Source: Ectopseudomonas mendocina (GTDB lineage Bacteria; Pseudomonadota; Gammaproteobacteria; Pseudomonadales; Pseudomonadaceae). Taken from it: 64,000 bases of DNA. Of this stretch, positions 18,756-28,000 are shown in pieces (the first letter of the stretch is position 1; every line of letters begins with the position of its first letter). A program made the translations under genes and the position numbers. The stretch covers positions 62,001-126,000 of the forward strand of contig NZ_SCFY01000010.1 in NCBI RefSeq assembly GCF_007049795.1, read 5' to 3'. The notes beneath the pieces are model-generated. The model was given only the letters and a program-made list of their open reading frames with translations. It was not told the DNA's origin and made no database searches.

Positions 18756-18770
18756 CTTGGGTCTTTTCTT

Positions 18771-18823
18771 GTAGGGCGGGTGCAACCCGCCACAGGTGAT
18801 CTGGCGGGTTACACCCGCCCTAC
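18771..18823. repeat. GTAGGGCGGGT inverted repeat
   Basis: Two 22-bp arms (18771-18792 and 18802-18823) are complementary with one mismatch, around a nine-base loop. The outer ends read GTAGGGCGGG and CCCGCCCTAC. It lies between yaeQ and recJ and belongs to the same loose family as the repeats at 30432 and 58390. Confidence 0.8.
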
Positions 18824-18842
18824 AGCATCAGATTTCGCAGAT

Positions 18843-19382
18843 TCAACGCTCGCCAGCGAGCCACTCAATGGGAATCTCGTGCTGACCGCGCTCGTCGGTG
18901 ACGAACAACTCGCCATCGCTGATCATCACGCTCCAGTTCAGCGAACGCGGCATGTCCAGCGCCAGGTCGGCCAGCGCCTCCTGGCCGAGAGCGACCACGT
19001 TGATGTTCTTCAGGCTGCGCACCGGGTCGAGGCACTTGCCCTGCCACACGCGCAGGTTGCCGTAGGCCACCAGGCTGAATTTTTCGGTACGCCGCGAGCA
19101 CCAAGTGATGCGCTCGCTGTCCGGCTGGCCGACTTCGATCCAGTGCAGCACGCGATCGTCCAGGCTCTTTTCCCACAACGCCGGTTCGTCGACATCCGAC
19201 AGGCCGCGACCGAACGTCAGTTGCTCGTGGTAGAACAGCGCATAGGCAATCAGCCGCGCGGCCAGACGCTCTTCGGTCTCGGACGGGTGGCGAGCGACGG
19301 TGAAACGCAGGTTTTCATAAACGCTGCGATCCATGTCGGTGAGGTTCAGTTCGATCTTGTAGGTGGTCGATGGCAGGGCCAT
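18843..19382 (-). CDS. yaeQ: YaeQ family protein
   Basis: A 179-residue cytoplasmic protein of the YaeQ family, which has a PD-(D/E)XK nuclease-like fold but no settled activity. Family-typical sequence includes the opening MALPSTTYKIELNLTDMDR, HPSETEERLAARLIAYALFY, LWEKSLDDRVLHWIEVGQP and LSDVDEPALW. The length is standard. E. coli YaeQ was linked to suppression of rfaH phenotypes, an old observation of unclear meaning. It lies upstream of recJ and 64 bases downstream of the phosphorylase gene. Confidence 0.93.
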   Translation of the reverse strand: MALPSTTYKIELNLTDMDRSVYENLRFTVARHPSETEERLAARLIAYALFYHEQLTFGRGLSDVDEPALWEKSLDDRVLHWIEVGQPDSERITWCSRRTEKFSLVAYGNLRVWQGKCLDPVRSLKNINVVALGQEALADLALDMPRSLNWSVMISDGELFVTDERGQHEIPIEWLAGER

Positions 19383-19446
19383 GGCGGGCTTCTTGGCTGG
19401 TCGAAAGAGCGCAAGTCTAACGCGAATGCATGGTCCCCGCCGACCT

Positions 19447-20886
19447 TCAACAGGTCATACGGCAGATACCCTGCTGCGCGTCGGTGTATTCGATAGTCGC
19501 CTGCAGACTGCTGAGGTCGAGGTGCAAACGGCAGTAATGCTCGCCATGCCGCCAGGCCAGCAGCAGTTGGTCGTCAGTCGAATAGTTCTGCTCGAAACGC
19601 CCCTCGAAAGCCGGATGCTGACAACGAAAGCGCATCAGCGCCAGCAGACGCTGCACCAGAGGTTGCTGCAAGGCCTGCTCGGCCTCTTCGAGGCTGTAGT
19701 AGTGACGATTGACGTCGCGCGCCTCGCCGGTCTGTTCGAGCAGGTCGAAGTCGTTGCAGCCTGCCAACAGGCCAACGTAGTAAACCTGCGGGATACCAGG
19801 CACGAAGAACTGGATGGCACGCGCGGCGATATAGGCCTCGTCGTTACGCATCAATGCTTCGTAGAAGGTGCAGGTCAGCTGGTAGATAGCCCCGACGCTG
19901 TGCACGTTGACTGCCGAGCGACGCATGATCGGGTCGGCGCTGCGCGTCGAAACCTCATCGATCAGGTACTGGATCTGCGCCTCGGGCAGCATGCCTTCGA
20001 CATCCGGGATACAGATACCGTCATGGGTATCGAGCACGGTGATCTGATTACGCGGGCACATGCGCAACCAGTTTTTCAGATAGCGGCTGCTGCCACTGAG
20101 CAACGCGTGCAAGACCAGCGGTGGCAGAGCGAAGCCGTAGGGGCGCATCTGCCGCCGGGAGATGGCGTACTGGTAGCTGATGTGATCATGCACCTCCGGC
20201 AGCATCTCGGCCTCGTACTTGGCCCCGGTTTCGCGGAACCACTCGAGGATGCGATACACGTTCGGCTCCACCAGAAAGCAGGTGGTGCCGATACGCTTGG
20301 TGGTGTAGCCGAAGGCATCCAGGCGAAACAGCTTGACCCCGCGCGCAGCGAGGAAGGCAATGTATTGCTCCATCAACTGGTAGGTTTTCGGCGATTCGTA
20401 ATTGAGGTCGATCTGCCGTTCGGTGAAGGTGCACCAGACCCTACAGGTCTCACCGTTGGCCAGCCGCACCTCGCGAAACGGCTCCTTCTCCCGGCGAATA
20501 TGGATCTTGGCCAGGTCGTCATGAGTGATTTCGCCGAACTGATCTACCTGAACGAAGAGATCCGCGTAGGGCGAGTCCTGGCCATGTGCAATGAAATCGA
20601 GAAACTCCGGCGACTCGTCGGCGATATGACTGATCACCAGGTCGACGCACAGGTCGAAGCGCGCGGAGATGCGCTCGACATCCACCCAGTCGCCGTAGCG
20701 CGGATCCACCTCCATATGGGTGAGCGGCGAGAATCCACCGTCGGCATTGGACGGATACAGCGGCAGGATATGCACCCCGCCCAGGGCATCGCCCAGATGC
20801 CGATCCAGAAATTGGTAGAGTTCCCCCAGGTTGCGCCCCAGGCGGTCGGGATAGGTGATCAGTTGAATAGCGTTGCGCAGCGCCAT
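19447..20886 (-). CDS. GH13_18 sugar phosphorylase (sucrose phosphorylase-like)
   Basis: A 479-residue retaining alpha-glucoside phosphorylase of GH13 subfamily 18, which transfers glucose to phosphate to give glucose 1-phosphate. The triad can be placed: nucleophile Asp190 (LFRLDAFGY), acid/base Glu231 (EMLPEVHDH) and stabiliser Asp289 (VLDTHDG), in register with Bifidobacterium sucrose phosphorylase. Other shared blocks are QLITYPDRLG, GGVHILPLYP, FALPPLVLHAL and FFVPGIPQVYYVG. The substrate is uncertain: subfamily members include sucrose, sucrose 6'-phosphate, glucosylglycerol and glucosylglycerate phosphorylases. No sugar transporter or kinase is nearby. It stands alone between yaeQ and the helicase gene next to a mobile-looking repeat, which suggests lateral gain. 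Confidence 0.85.
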   Translation of the reverse strand: MALRNAIQLITYPDRLGRNLGELYQFLDRHLGDALGGVHILPLYPSNADGGFSPLTHMEVDPRYGDWVDVERISARFDLCVDLVISHIADESPEFLDFIAHGQDSPYADLFVQVDQFGEITHDDLAKIHIRREKEPFREVRLANGETCRVWCTFTERQIDLNYESPKTYQLMEQYIAFLAARGVKLFRLDAFGYTTKRIGTTCFLVEPNVYRILEWFRETGAKYEAEMLPEVHDHISYQYAISRRQMRPYGFALPPLVLHALLSGSSRYLKNWLRMCPRNQITVLDTHDGICIPDVEGMLPEAQIQYLIDEVSTRSADPIMRRSAVNVHSVGAIYQLTCTFYEALMRNDEAYIAARAIQFFVPGIPQVYYVGLLAGCNDFDLLEQTGEARDVNRHYYSLEEAEQALQQPLVQRLLALMRFRCQHPAFEGRFEQNYSTDDQLLLAWRHGEHYCRLHLDLSSLQATIEYTDAQQGICRMTC

Positions 20887-20916
20887 GAGCCCCCCGGTAC
20901 ATTTGATGGTCTGCTA

Positions 20917-21058
20917 AGAACCTGTTTACGATCTGCTGCGCGTCGGCGCTACTGCGTTAAAAACAAGCTCGGAATGCTCATTTACCACTCGTAAACTGCG
21001 CTTCCTCGCTTGTTTTTGCCTTGTATCGCTCTAGCTCGCGAGATAGTAAACAGGCTCT
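20917..21058 (+). repeat. 142-bp foldable repeat, copy A
   Basis: The end arms AGAACCTGTTTACGATCT and AGATAGTAAACAGGCTCT are inverted repeats (16 of 18). Inside lie a second stem (AAAAACAAGC at 20959-20968 with GCTTGTTTTT at 21008-21017) and an apical TTTAC-N5-GTAAA hairpin (20981-20995). Copy B at 38156-38297 is the same length, in the opposite orientation, and clearly homologous. The whole 224-bp gap between the phosphorylase and helicase genes is otherwise featureless. Confidence 0.85.
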
Positions 21059-21110
21059 AAGGCCTAGGCCACGATCGCCGCGCGCGTCAAGAAAGCCCGC
21101 GAATGAAGCG

Positions 21111-23822
21111 TCAAAGCCGTGCCAGTACCGCTTGCACTGCCTGCTCCGGCGCCTCGTGCCATAGACCATAGCTCAGTGGCAAGGTCTCCAGACCAGCGCG
21201 CGCCAGCACCAGGTAGCGCTCCAGTTCGAGAAAGCCTTCGCCCTCCCCCGGAAAGCCGATCAGGTCAATGGCCAGGCACTTGTCGCCACGTCGACAGAAC
21301 AGGTCCAGCACCTGTCCCGCCAGCGGGTAGTGGCTCCACACGCTGACGCCCTGCCCTTCGAGCGCCTGACACAAGTTCTGGCGGGTGTCCTCCACGGCTC
21401 CCGCCTGCCAACTGACACCAGGTTTCTGCAGGAATTCCAGGTAGCGGCGCAGCAGATGCGTGGCGGACAGCTGTCGCTCGTCACCACTGAACAGCAGCAC
21501 CTGGCGCTCGCGGGCACGGGTGATGGCGACGTTGAACAGGTCGGCACGGTTCAGGTAGTTGGCCGCCTGGCTCGATTCGCGATCGATGGCGAAGCTGAGG
21601 ATCATCAGGTCTCGCTCCTCGCCCTGGAAGCCGTAAGGCGTATCCACCAGCAGACGAAACTCACGCAGTTGTTCCAGCGGCAGCGTTTCGCCGATGCGCA
21701 AACGGATGCGCTCGACCTGATCGCGAAACGGCGACAGTACACCGATGCTGGGTTTGAGCGGGCTACCCTGGTACTCGGCCAGGTGCGCGGTGATCAGTTC
21801 CAGCACCCGCTCGACCTCCGCCTCATTGACACCGTTGCGCCCGCGCTGGCCATCGATACGCAGCAGCTGCAGGCTGTCGCAGGCATCAAGGCCGGGCCGC
21901 TCCTTCATCACGCGCAAACGCTGGTCGTAGAACAGCTCGTTGCTGAAGCGGATCAGCGCCGGACGGCTGCGAAAGTGTTCGTCGAGAAACACCACCGCCT
22001 CCTGGCTGCCCAGTTGCAAGCCGACCAGATCCAGCACGCTGTTGTCGCGGTAGCTCCAGGCCTCGCGCTCTTCGGCTTGCAGGCCGGCGCGCTGCAACAG
22101 CTGCGTTTCACGCACACGGGAAAGAAAGGAGATGTGCCGCAACTGACGCGCATCGCCGGTGACCACGGCGCGCTTGCAGCGCTGGAAAGCCGGTAGCGCC
22201 GAAGCGATGTCGCATTGGGTCGCCTCGTCCATCACCATCACGTCGAACAGTTCCGGACGCAGTGGCAACAGGCGGTGCAGCTCGTCCAGGGTCACCACCC
22301 AGATCGGAAAAGCGGCCAGTAAACGCGCCGGATCGATACCTTCGAACAGCGCCAGCTGGCGTTGCGAATTGCGCGCACGAATGGCCTGGTTGTAGCGCAC
22401 GAACAGTGCGCGGTCGCTGACCAACAGACGCTTGAGATTCAGGGCGCGATGACTATTGAGGTGCTCACAACTGAGAAGCTGGCGGCGCTGCTGGCAATCG
22501 CGCAACTCATCCAGCAATGCCCAGGGACGCAAGCTGCTGCCGATACGTTTGCGCACCCAGGGCACCTGCAACCAGCGCTGCCAGAAAGCCAGGCTGCCAC
22601 GTTCGGCACGCAGCAATAGGCGGCTCCAGCGCACGGCCTGCTCGCAGCGCTTACGAAAATCTGCCGACAGGCGCCGCTCGGCCTCGGTCAGCACTTCCAG
22701 CTCGCTGCGCTGACGCTCTTCGACCTGCTCCGACACCCACTCGAACTCCCCCTGCAGTAACCGCTCCAGGCGCTCGCGCAAGGCCTGGCGCAGGCTCTGT
22801 CCATCGCCTTCGAGCACGCCGTCGCGCAGGCCGAAATCCTCCCGCAGCTTGTGTGCGATCACGCGCACAGCCTGAGCGCTGCGGCTGACCAGCAGCACGC
22901 TCTCACCCTGCAGATAACGATCCAGCGCCAGCGCCGCCAGGCTGTAGCTCTTGCCGGTGCCAGGCGGGCCGGAAATCTGGCTCAGCGGATGGCGCGCGGC
23001 ATTGGCCAGCGCCTGGCACTGGGCCGAGCTGAGTTGCGCCGGCAGGCGCTGCGGCCTGCTGGTCGAGCCTGCCGTCTGTACAGGAGGTGTTTCGCCGAGC
23101 AGTTGCAACAAGGCGGGCGACAGTCGCTCGGCATCCTGCAGCAGTTGCAACTCATGAGCGATGCCACGGCTACCGCTGCCGCGCGGCACCAGCGCGACGA
23201 AGGCGCCAGCCTGCAGCGACAAACTGCGACGCCGCAGGGCCTTGGCCAACACCTCATCGCTTACCAACTGCGGGAAACCAGCGGCCTCGCTGACCTCGCG
23301 CACCTGTGTATTGCGCGCCACCCAGGCGAGCAACTGGCCCAGCGAGGCCGCATCCAGTGCGCCTGTCGGCAGTGGCAGTCCATCGAGGCTAGCGTTGCCG
23401 CTTTCATCGAACAGACGGCGCAGCAGGCGCCAGTTGCCATGCACCTGCTGCAGGTCGATGGCGAGCAAGTGGCTCTGCCCATCCGTCGTCGGCTGCAGGC
23501 TCGCCTCGTAATAGAACAGCGGGCCGCAGATCGCCTGTGAACCACCGCTATCCAGTTGCAGGCGGCCGCAGATCGGCAACACGCCATAGACCAGCTGCAA
23601 TTCACGTTGATACAGCGCCTGCGCTTCGGCCAGGCCATGACCCAGCTCGGCCGACAACGGCAACAGCGGCACACCGCCGCTGGCGAGCTCCTCACGCCCC
23701 TCGAGCCAGGCCCAGCGGTTGGCAGGCAACTTGCCGAGGTTGTCCAGGTCCAGGTCGCGACTGTCGGCCAGGTAGCAACTGCGATAGAAACCCAGAAGCT
23801 GGTGAGCGTGAGGATGGTTCAT
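21111..23822 (-). CDS. SF1 helicase with C-terminal nuclease-like domain
   Basis: A 903-residue superfamily 1 (Upf1/Dna2-like, AAA_11/AAA_12) helicase. An N-terminal unknown region (1-270) precedes Walker A SGPPGTGKSYS (Lys291), a long helical insertion (about 330-500), the Walker B region MDEATQCDIASALPAF (about 530-540), motif III VVTGDARQLRHISF, and C-terminal motifs VDTPYGFQGEERDLMILSF and NVAITRARERQVLLFSG. The last about 110 residues (GVSVWSHYPLAGQVLDLFC, LAIDLIGFPGEGEG) resemble a Vsr/DUF559-like PD-(D/E)XK endonuclease. The start overlaps the PLD nuclease stop as TGATG, so the two are translationally coupled. It is the last gene of the PspA-flotillin-ATPase cluster. The substrate (RNA or DNA) is unknown. 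Confidence 0.88.
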   Translation of the reverse strand: MNHPHAHQLLGFYRSCYLADSRDLDLDNLGKLPANRWAWLEGREELASGGVPLLPLSAELGHGLAEAQALYQRELQLVYGVLPICGRLQLDSGGSQAICGPLFYYEASLQPTTDGQSHLLAIDLQQVHGNWRLLRRLFDESGNASLDGLPLPTGALDAASLGQLLAWVARNTQVREVSEAAGFPQLVSDEVLAKALRRRSLSLQAGAFVALVPRGSGSRGIAHELQLLQDAERLSPALLQLLGETPPVQTAGSTSRPQRLPAQLSSAQCQALANAARHPLSQISGPPGTGKSYSLAALALDRYLQGESVLLVSRSAQAVRVIAHKLREDFGLRDGVLEGDGQSLRQALRERLERLLQGEFEWVSEQVEERQRSELEVLTEAERRLSADFRKRCEQAVRWSRLLLRAERGSLAFWQRWLQVPWVRKRIGSSLRPWALLDELRDCQQRRQLLSCEHLNSHRALNLKRLLVSDRALFVRYNQAIRARNSQRQLALFEGIDPARLLAAFPIWVVTLDELHRLLPLRPELFDVMVMDEATQCDIASALPAFQRCKRAVVTGDARQLRHISFLSRVRETQLLQRAGLQAEEREAWSYRDNSVLDLVGLQLGSQEAVVFLDEHFRSRPALIRFSNELFYDQRLRVMKERPGLDACDSLQLLRIDGQRGRNGVNEAEVERVLELITAHLAEYQGSPLKPSIGVLSPFRDQVERIRLRIGETLPLEQLREFRLLVDTPYGFQGEERDLMILSFAIDRESSQAANYLNRADLFNVAITRARERQVLLFSGDERQLSATHLLRRYLEFLQKPGVSWQAGAVEDTRQNLCQALEGQGVSVWSHYPLAGQVLDLFCRRGDKCLAIDLIGFPGEGEGFLELERYLVLARAGLETLPLSYGLWHEAPEQAVQAVLARL

Positions 23823-24511
23823 CAGTTACCTGCGTAACGTGCCCAGAGCGCTTCGAATTCACGACTGTAGGCCGCCACCAGTTGCGGATGGTCGATCACC
23901 AGCAGGTTTTCCTCATTGCTGATGGTGGCGCTGCGCGTCCAGTTGAAGCTGCCGTTGAGCAGCAGACGACCGTCGAACAGAGCGAACTTGTGGTGCATGT
24001 GAAAGGGCCCGGCATCGATGCGCAGGGGCACACCCTTGTCACGCAGCCACTGGATGTCGCTGCCGACGTCGAACTGTTTTTCGTTGTCGGTGATCACTCG
24101 CACGGCGATACCACGCTCATGACAGGCCAGCACCTCTTCACTAAGTTGATCGTCGGAGATGGTGTAGACGCAAATCTCCACGCTCTTGCGCGCCTGGCGG
24201 CAGAGCTCGCGGATCTTGCGCCGGCAACTCTCGCCCGGACTGAAGTGAGCGCTGGCATGCTCCACGCGCGGCGCGCTGCTGACACTGTCGAGGGTCTTGA
24301 TCACCTGCTCCAGCCATTTCAGCGCCGGCTCGACGTTCTCCGGTGCACGCATCAGTTCACGAGCAAGCGCAAAAGCGCGGTTGCGCATGAACCGCACCTG
24401 ATCGGCGCTCAGTTCGCTGCCCAGTTGACGCAGTTCGTCGCGCTCCTCATTACTCAGGCGCAGGTCGGCCAGGCTGTCGCGCAGTTGCTGGTCGAGGCGA
24501 TTGAAGTCCAT
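23822..24511 (-). CDS. Phospholipase D-like nuclease (single HKD)
   Basis: A 229-residue protein. An N-terminal helical region (about 1-85) is followed by one PLD domain: RKSVEICVYTISDDQLSEEV, then the catalytic HKD motif at about 173-190 (H173, K175, D180, followed by GSFNWT) and SNEENLLVI. Single-HKD proteins of this size, such as Nuc and bacterial mitoPLD relatives, act as homodimers that cut nucleic acid or lipid. No signal peptide is present, so it should be cytoplasmic. It lies 12 bases after the rhomboid gene and its stop codon overlaps the helicase start (TGATG). A nuclease is more likely than a lipase given its partner. Confidence 0.9.
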   Translation of the reverse strand: MDFNRLDQQLRDSLADLRLSNEERDELRQLGSELSADQVRFMRNRAFALARELMRAPENVEPALKWLEQVIKTLDSVSSAPRVEHASAHFSPGESCRRKIRELCRQARKSVEICVYTISDDQLSEEVLACHERGIAVRVITDNEKQFDVGSDIQWLRDKGVPLRIDAGPFHMHHKFALFDGRLLLNGSFNWTRSATISNEENLLVIDHPQLVAAYSREFEALWARYAGN

Positions 24512-24523
24512 GAAAAATCCCTT

Positions 24524-25072
24524 TTATCGATGACTACGACGGCTCAATGCAGCGTAGAGAACGCCGCAAAAAGCCCCCGCCAGGTGGTATTCGAAGGAAA
24601 CGCCGGCACGCGGCAGCAAGCCAAAGAACCAGCCGCCGTAGAGGAAGAACACCAGCACAGCCAACAGCAGATCGAGCAGGCTGCGCTCAAACCAGGCGCG
24701 TGCCAGGAGCAGCCCCCATAAACCGAACAGCCAGCCACTGGCCCCGACATGCAGGCCGGTACGACCGAACAGCCAGACCAGCACGCCACTGCCGATGATG
24801 ATAAAGGCGCTGGCGAAGAAGAAATCGCGGCGCGAGCGCAGCAGCACCAGGCTGCCGAGCACCAGCAGACCGCTGAGGTTGCTCAGCAGATGCGCCCAGC
24901 TGCCATGCAGCCAGGGCGCGAGGAGAATGCCGGGCAGCGCCTCGATATGCCGAGGCAACAGTCCCCAGACATTCAGGGCGCCCCCGAGGGCGCCATTGAA
25001 CAGTTGCACCAGCAGCATCGCGCCGCTGATCACCAACAGCGGACGCAGCTCGATCAGCCAGCCTCGCCTCAC
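24524..25072 (-). CDS. Rhomboid-family intramembrane serine protease
   Basis: A 182-residue multi-pass inner-membrane protein with rhomboid landmarks: HGSWAHLLSNLSGL (His56, His61, Asn65) in the second helix, the catalytic serine in HVGASGWLFG (Ser112) and the catalytic histidine in EYHLAGAFCG (His163). About six membrane helices are expected. Rhomboids cleave single-pass membrane proteins within the bilayer. The ATG overlaps the stop of the giant ATPase gene by four bases (ATGA), so its synthesis is tied to that protein. A substrate among the cluster proteins, for example the single-helix flotillin, is a reasonable but untested idea. Confidence 0.88.
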   Translation of the reverse strand: MRRGWLIELRPLLVISGAMLLVQLFNGALGGALNVWGLLPRHIEALPGILLAPWLHGSWAHLLSNLSGLLVLGSLVLLRSRRDFFFASAFIIIGSGVLVWLFGRTGLHVGASGWLFGLWGLLLARAWFERSLLDLLLAVLVFFLYGGWFFGLLPRAGVSFEYHLAGAFCGVLYAALSRRSHR

Positions 25073-28000
25073 GGCGCCCCGTTATCCGAGGCGTCGCTGC
25101 GCTGCTCCTGGCCCAGCAGCGTGCCAAGGTCACGCAGTTGGGTGGAGATTTCCAGCATGCGGTTGTGGGTGCGCAAATCGATGTCGATCTTCTTGTCCAT
25201 CGCCTTGATCAGCGGCAGAAAACTGTTTTCCAGGCTATCGGCCAGGTTCTCGAGCAATTTTTGCGTGCCCGGTTGCGGCGGCGCGATCACCTCCACCTGC
25301 GGGCGCAGTTTGCCGAGGCTATCCAGTCCGGCCAGCAATTGCTCCCAGGGGATACCCGGCGCTTCGCTGGCCGACGTCTTGCCCGCCCCCAGACCGCGCA
25401 CGCTCTCGACCAGGTCGTTGAGCTGCGCCACCACGCGTCCTCCAACGTCCGTATCGCTGCCGCCCATGGCCTTGTTACGCAGGAAGTCACGCTTGATCTG
25501 CGTCCAGCGCTCAGCCTGCTCCGGCGTCATGTTGCCACGCAGCTCGGCGAGCTTGAGCAGGTTCTCTTCGGCGCCGGTGGTGAGCAGTTGCGACTCGCCC
25601 TGGTAGTGGTCGGCGATCAGCTGCAGCAACTCGGTATCGTTCATCACCGGGCTGATCTTCTCGGCCATCTTGTTCATGTTGCGGTAGCTGCCCTGCAACT
25701 TGAACGGTGGCTCGGTGCGGTAGCTGTCGGCCTGCGCGGCGCTGACGATGTACTGCTGGTTGACCCGGCCGACCACGTCGCGAATCTGCATCAGGCGCTG
25801 CAGGGTCGAGGTGATTTCGTTGATCTCAGCGGCGCTGTAGGTGTGCGACAGCTCATTGGCCGAGAACGGCTTGCCCTCGGCCTTGGCGACGAAGCGATAG
25901 ACATCGGCCATGTCACGGGTAGCCAGCGGCGCCAGCACCGGGTTGGAGGTCAGACCGTTCTCGATGTAGGACAGCGCAAAGGCTTCCTGCATACCGCCCA
26001 GGGTGTCGCCGAGGTTGTAGATGTCGGCGCGGTTGGCGAGCATGTCGGGGATCTTGAACACATCGCCGGACTCGGTGTACGGGTTGCCGCTCATCACCAC
26101 ACAGAACTTCTTGCCGCGCATGTCGTAGGTCTTGGTGCGGCCCTTCCACACGCCCTCGATACGGCGGGTGCCGTCGCACAGCGAGATGAATTTCTGCAGG
26201 AATTCGGGATGGGTGTGCTGGATGTCGTCGACGTAGAGCATCACGTTGTTGCCCATCTCCAGCGCCAAGTTGAGCTTTTCCAGCTCCTGGCGCGAAGTGG
26301 CATCTGGCGCCTGCGCCGGGTCGATGGAGCGCACCTCGTGGCCGAGTGCCGGGCCGTTGATCTTCATAAAGATCAACCCCAGGCGATGCGCCACGTACTC
26401 CATCAGCGTGGTCTTGCCGTAGCCGGGCGGCGAGATGAGCATCAGCAGGCCCATCAGGTCGGTGCGCTTGTTCTCGCCAGCGGTCCCCATCTGCTTGGCC
26501 AGGTTGTCGCCGATAAAGCCCAGGTATATGTCGTTGATCAGCTTGTTGCGCACGAACGACGACAGCGGCCGCGGCTTGAACTCGCTCAGGCGCAAGGCCT
26601 GACGCTCGCGGTTGATCACCTCTTGGCGCAGCGCCTGGTAACGCTGCAATTGCGGCACGAAGTGGCCACGGTGCTGCTCGAGGCGGGCGAAGTAGTCGTC
26701 GATGGCCAGCACCAGGGCGCCATCCTGCACACGCGGATGATCGCCGAGCAGCCCACTGACGGTGAAGCGCAGGTCGACCTCGGTGAAGCGTCGTGGGAAC
26801 TCATCGTCCAGCATGCTGATGGCCACGGCTTCGGGAATGTATTCGGCCAGCTCGGCCAACGCTTCATCCTGCGTACACAGGCCATCGATCCAGGTCTGCG
26901 CCAGCGACCAGCGCTGCACCGGGCGGCCGCGCAGGTTGTTCAGCGCCTCGCGGTAGTCGTCCCAGACATGGCTGGCTTGCATGCGCTGCTGCAGGCTATC
27001 GAGCAGTTGCCGGGCGTACTTGCTGAAGGTGAACTCGATGGGCTTGGCCGCCACCTCTTCGACCAGGTAGGCGGCTGCCGCCTGGCGCTGAGCGGTGTCC
27101 ACGGCCAACGGGTGTTGAGCGAGGAAGCGTTGCATCGCTGCCGCGATCTCCTCCTGCAAGCGCAGTACGCCATCTTCACTGCCGAACATCTGCCGCAGGT
27201 GCAGGCTGCTGCGTGCGCGCTCGGGCCATAACTCGGCCTCGATGTCCTGCCCCCAGCGGTTCCAGAACAGCGCGGCGAAACCCCGCGCAGCCGGCGCGTA
27301 GCGCAGCAGCCCGGCGCTTTCACGCAGCGGCAGCAGCTGGATCAGGATCAGCGCCGCATCGTGGTCGTGGATGCCCTTCTCGTAAGCATCCTTGTAGCGC
27401 GGCGCAGCGAAGTCGCGGATCAGCCGGGTCAGGTCATCTGGCTGCGCCAGATGGGTCTTGAGCAGATCCAGGGTCAGTCCTTCACGCCCGCCCAGAGCCG
27501 CGTCCAGCACCAGCCCCGCCAGGTATTCGGCGCGGTACAGCGAAGGCGACTCGGACTCCAGCGAAACCTGCCAGTAATCGCGCAGGCCTTCCAGCGTCTC
27601 GTCGCGCAGCGGTTCGAGGAAATCGGTGCCGGTCAGGTGCAGATAAAGCGCATCACCGCGCGGCATCAGGGTCAGGTCGAGTTCCTGAGTGTTGACGCTG
27701 AAGCGGTGACGCGGGCCGAGCTTGATGACGTTGCCGCCCTCTTCGAACAGCTCGCTCTTGTCGCGCAGGGCACGTACCGCCTGGTCGCGTGCAGCCTTCA
27801 GACGCGCTTCGACGTCATCAGCCTTGACGCTGTCCTTGAGCTCGCGCAGGCGCTCGGCCATTTCGCGCAGCTTGAGAATCAGCGGGTCGGCGGCGAAGAA
27901 AGCGTTGAGCTCTTCCATCTGGGTCAGGCGTGCGGTGCGCCGGACGAGGCTGTCGAGGATGCGCTGGGCGGCATCGAGCACGCCCTGGGCGCGGCGCTGA

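Noticed and set aside
25138..27231. A long (697-codon) open frame on the + strand opposite the giant ATPase gene, with others at 27361-30435 and 30291-32594
   Set aside because: They lie wholly antisense to well-supported genes and mirror GC-rich codon bias; the translations show no recognisable domains and no ribosome sites support them.
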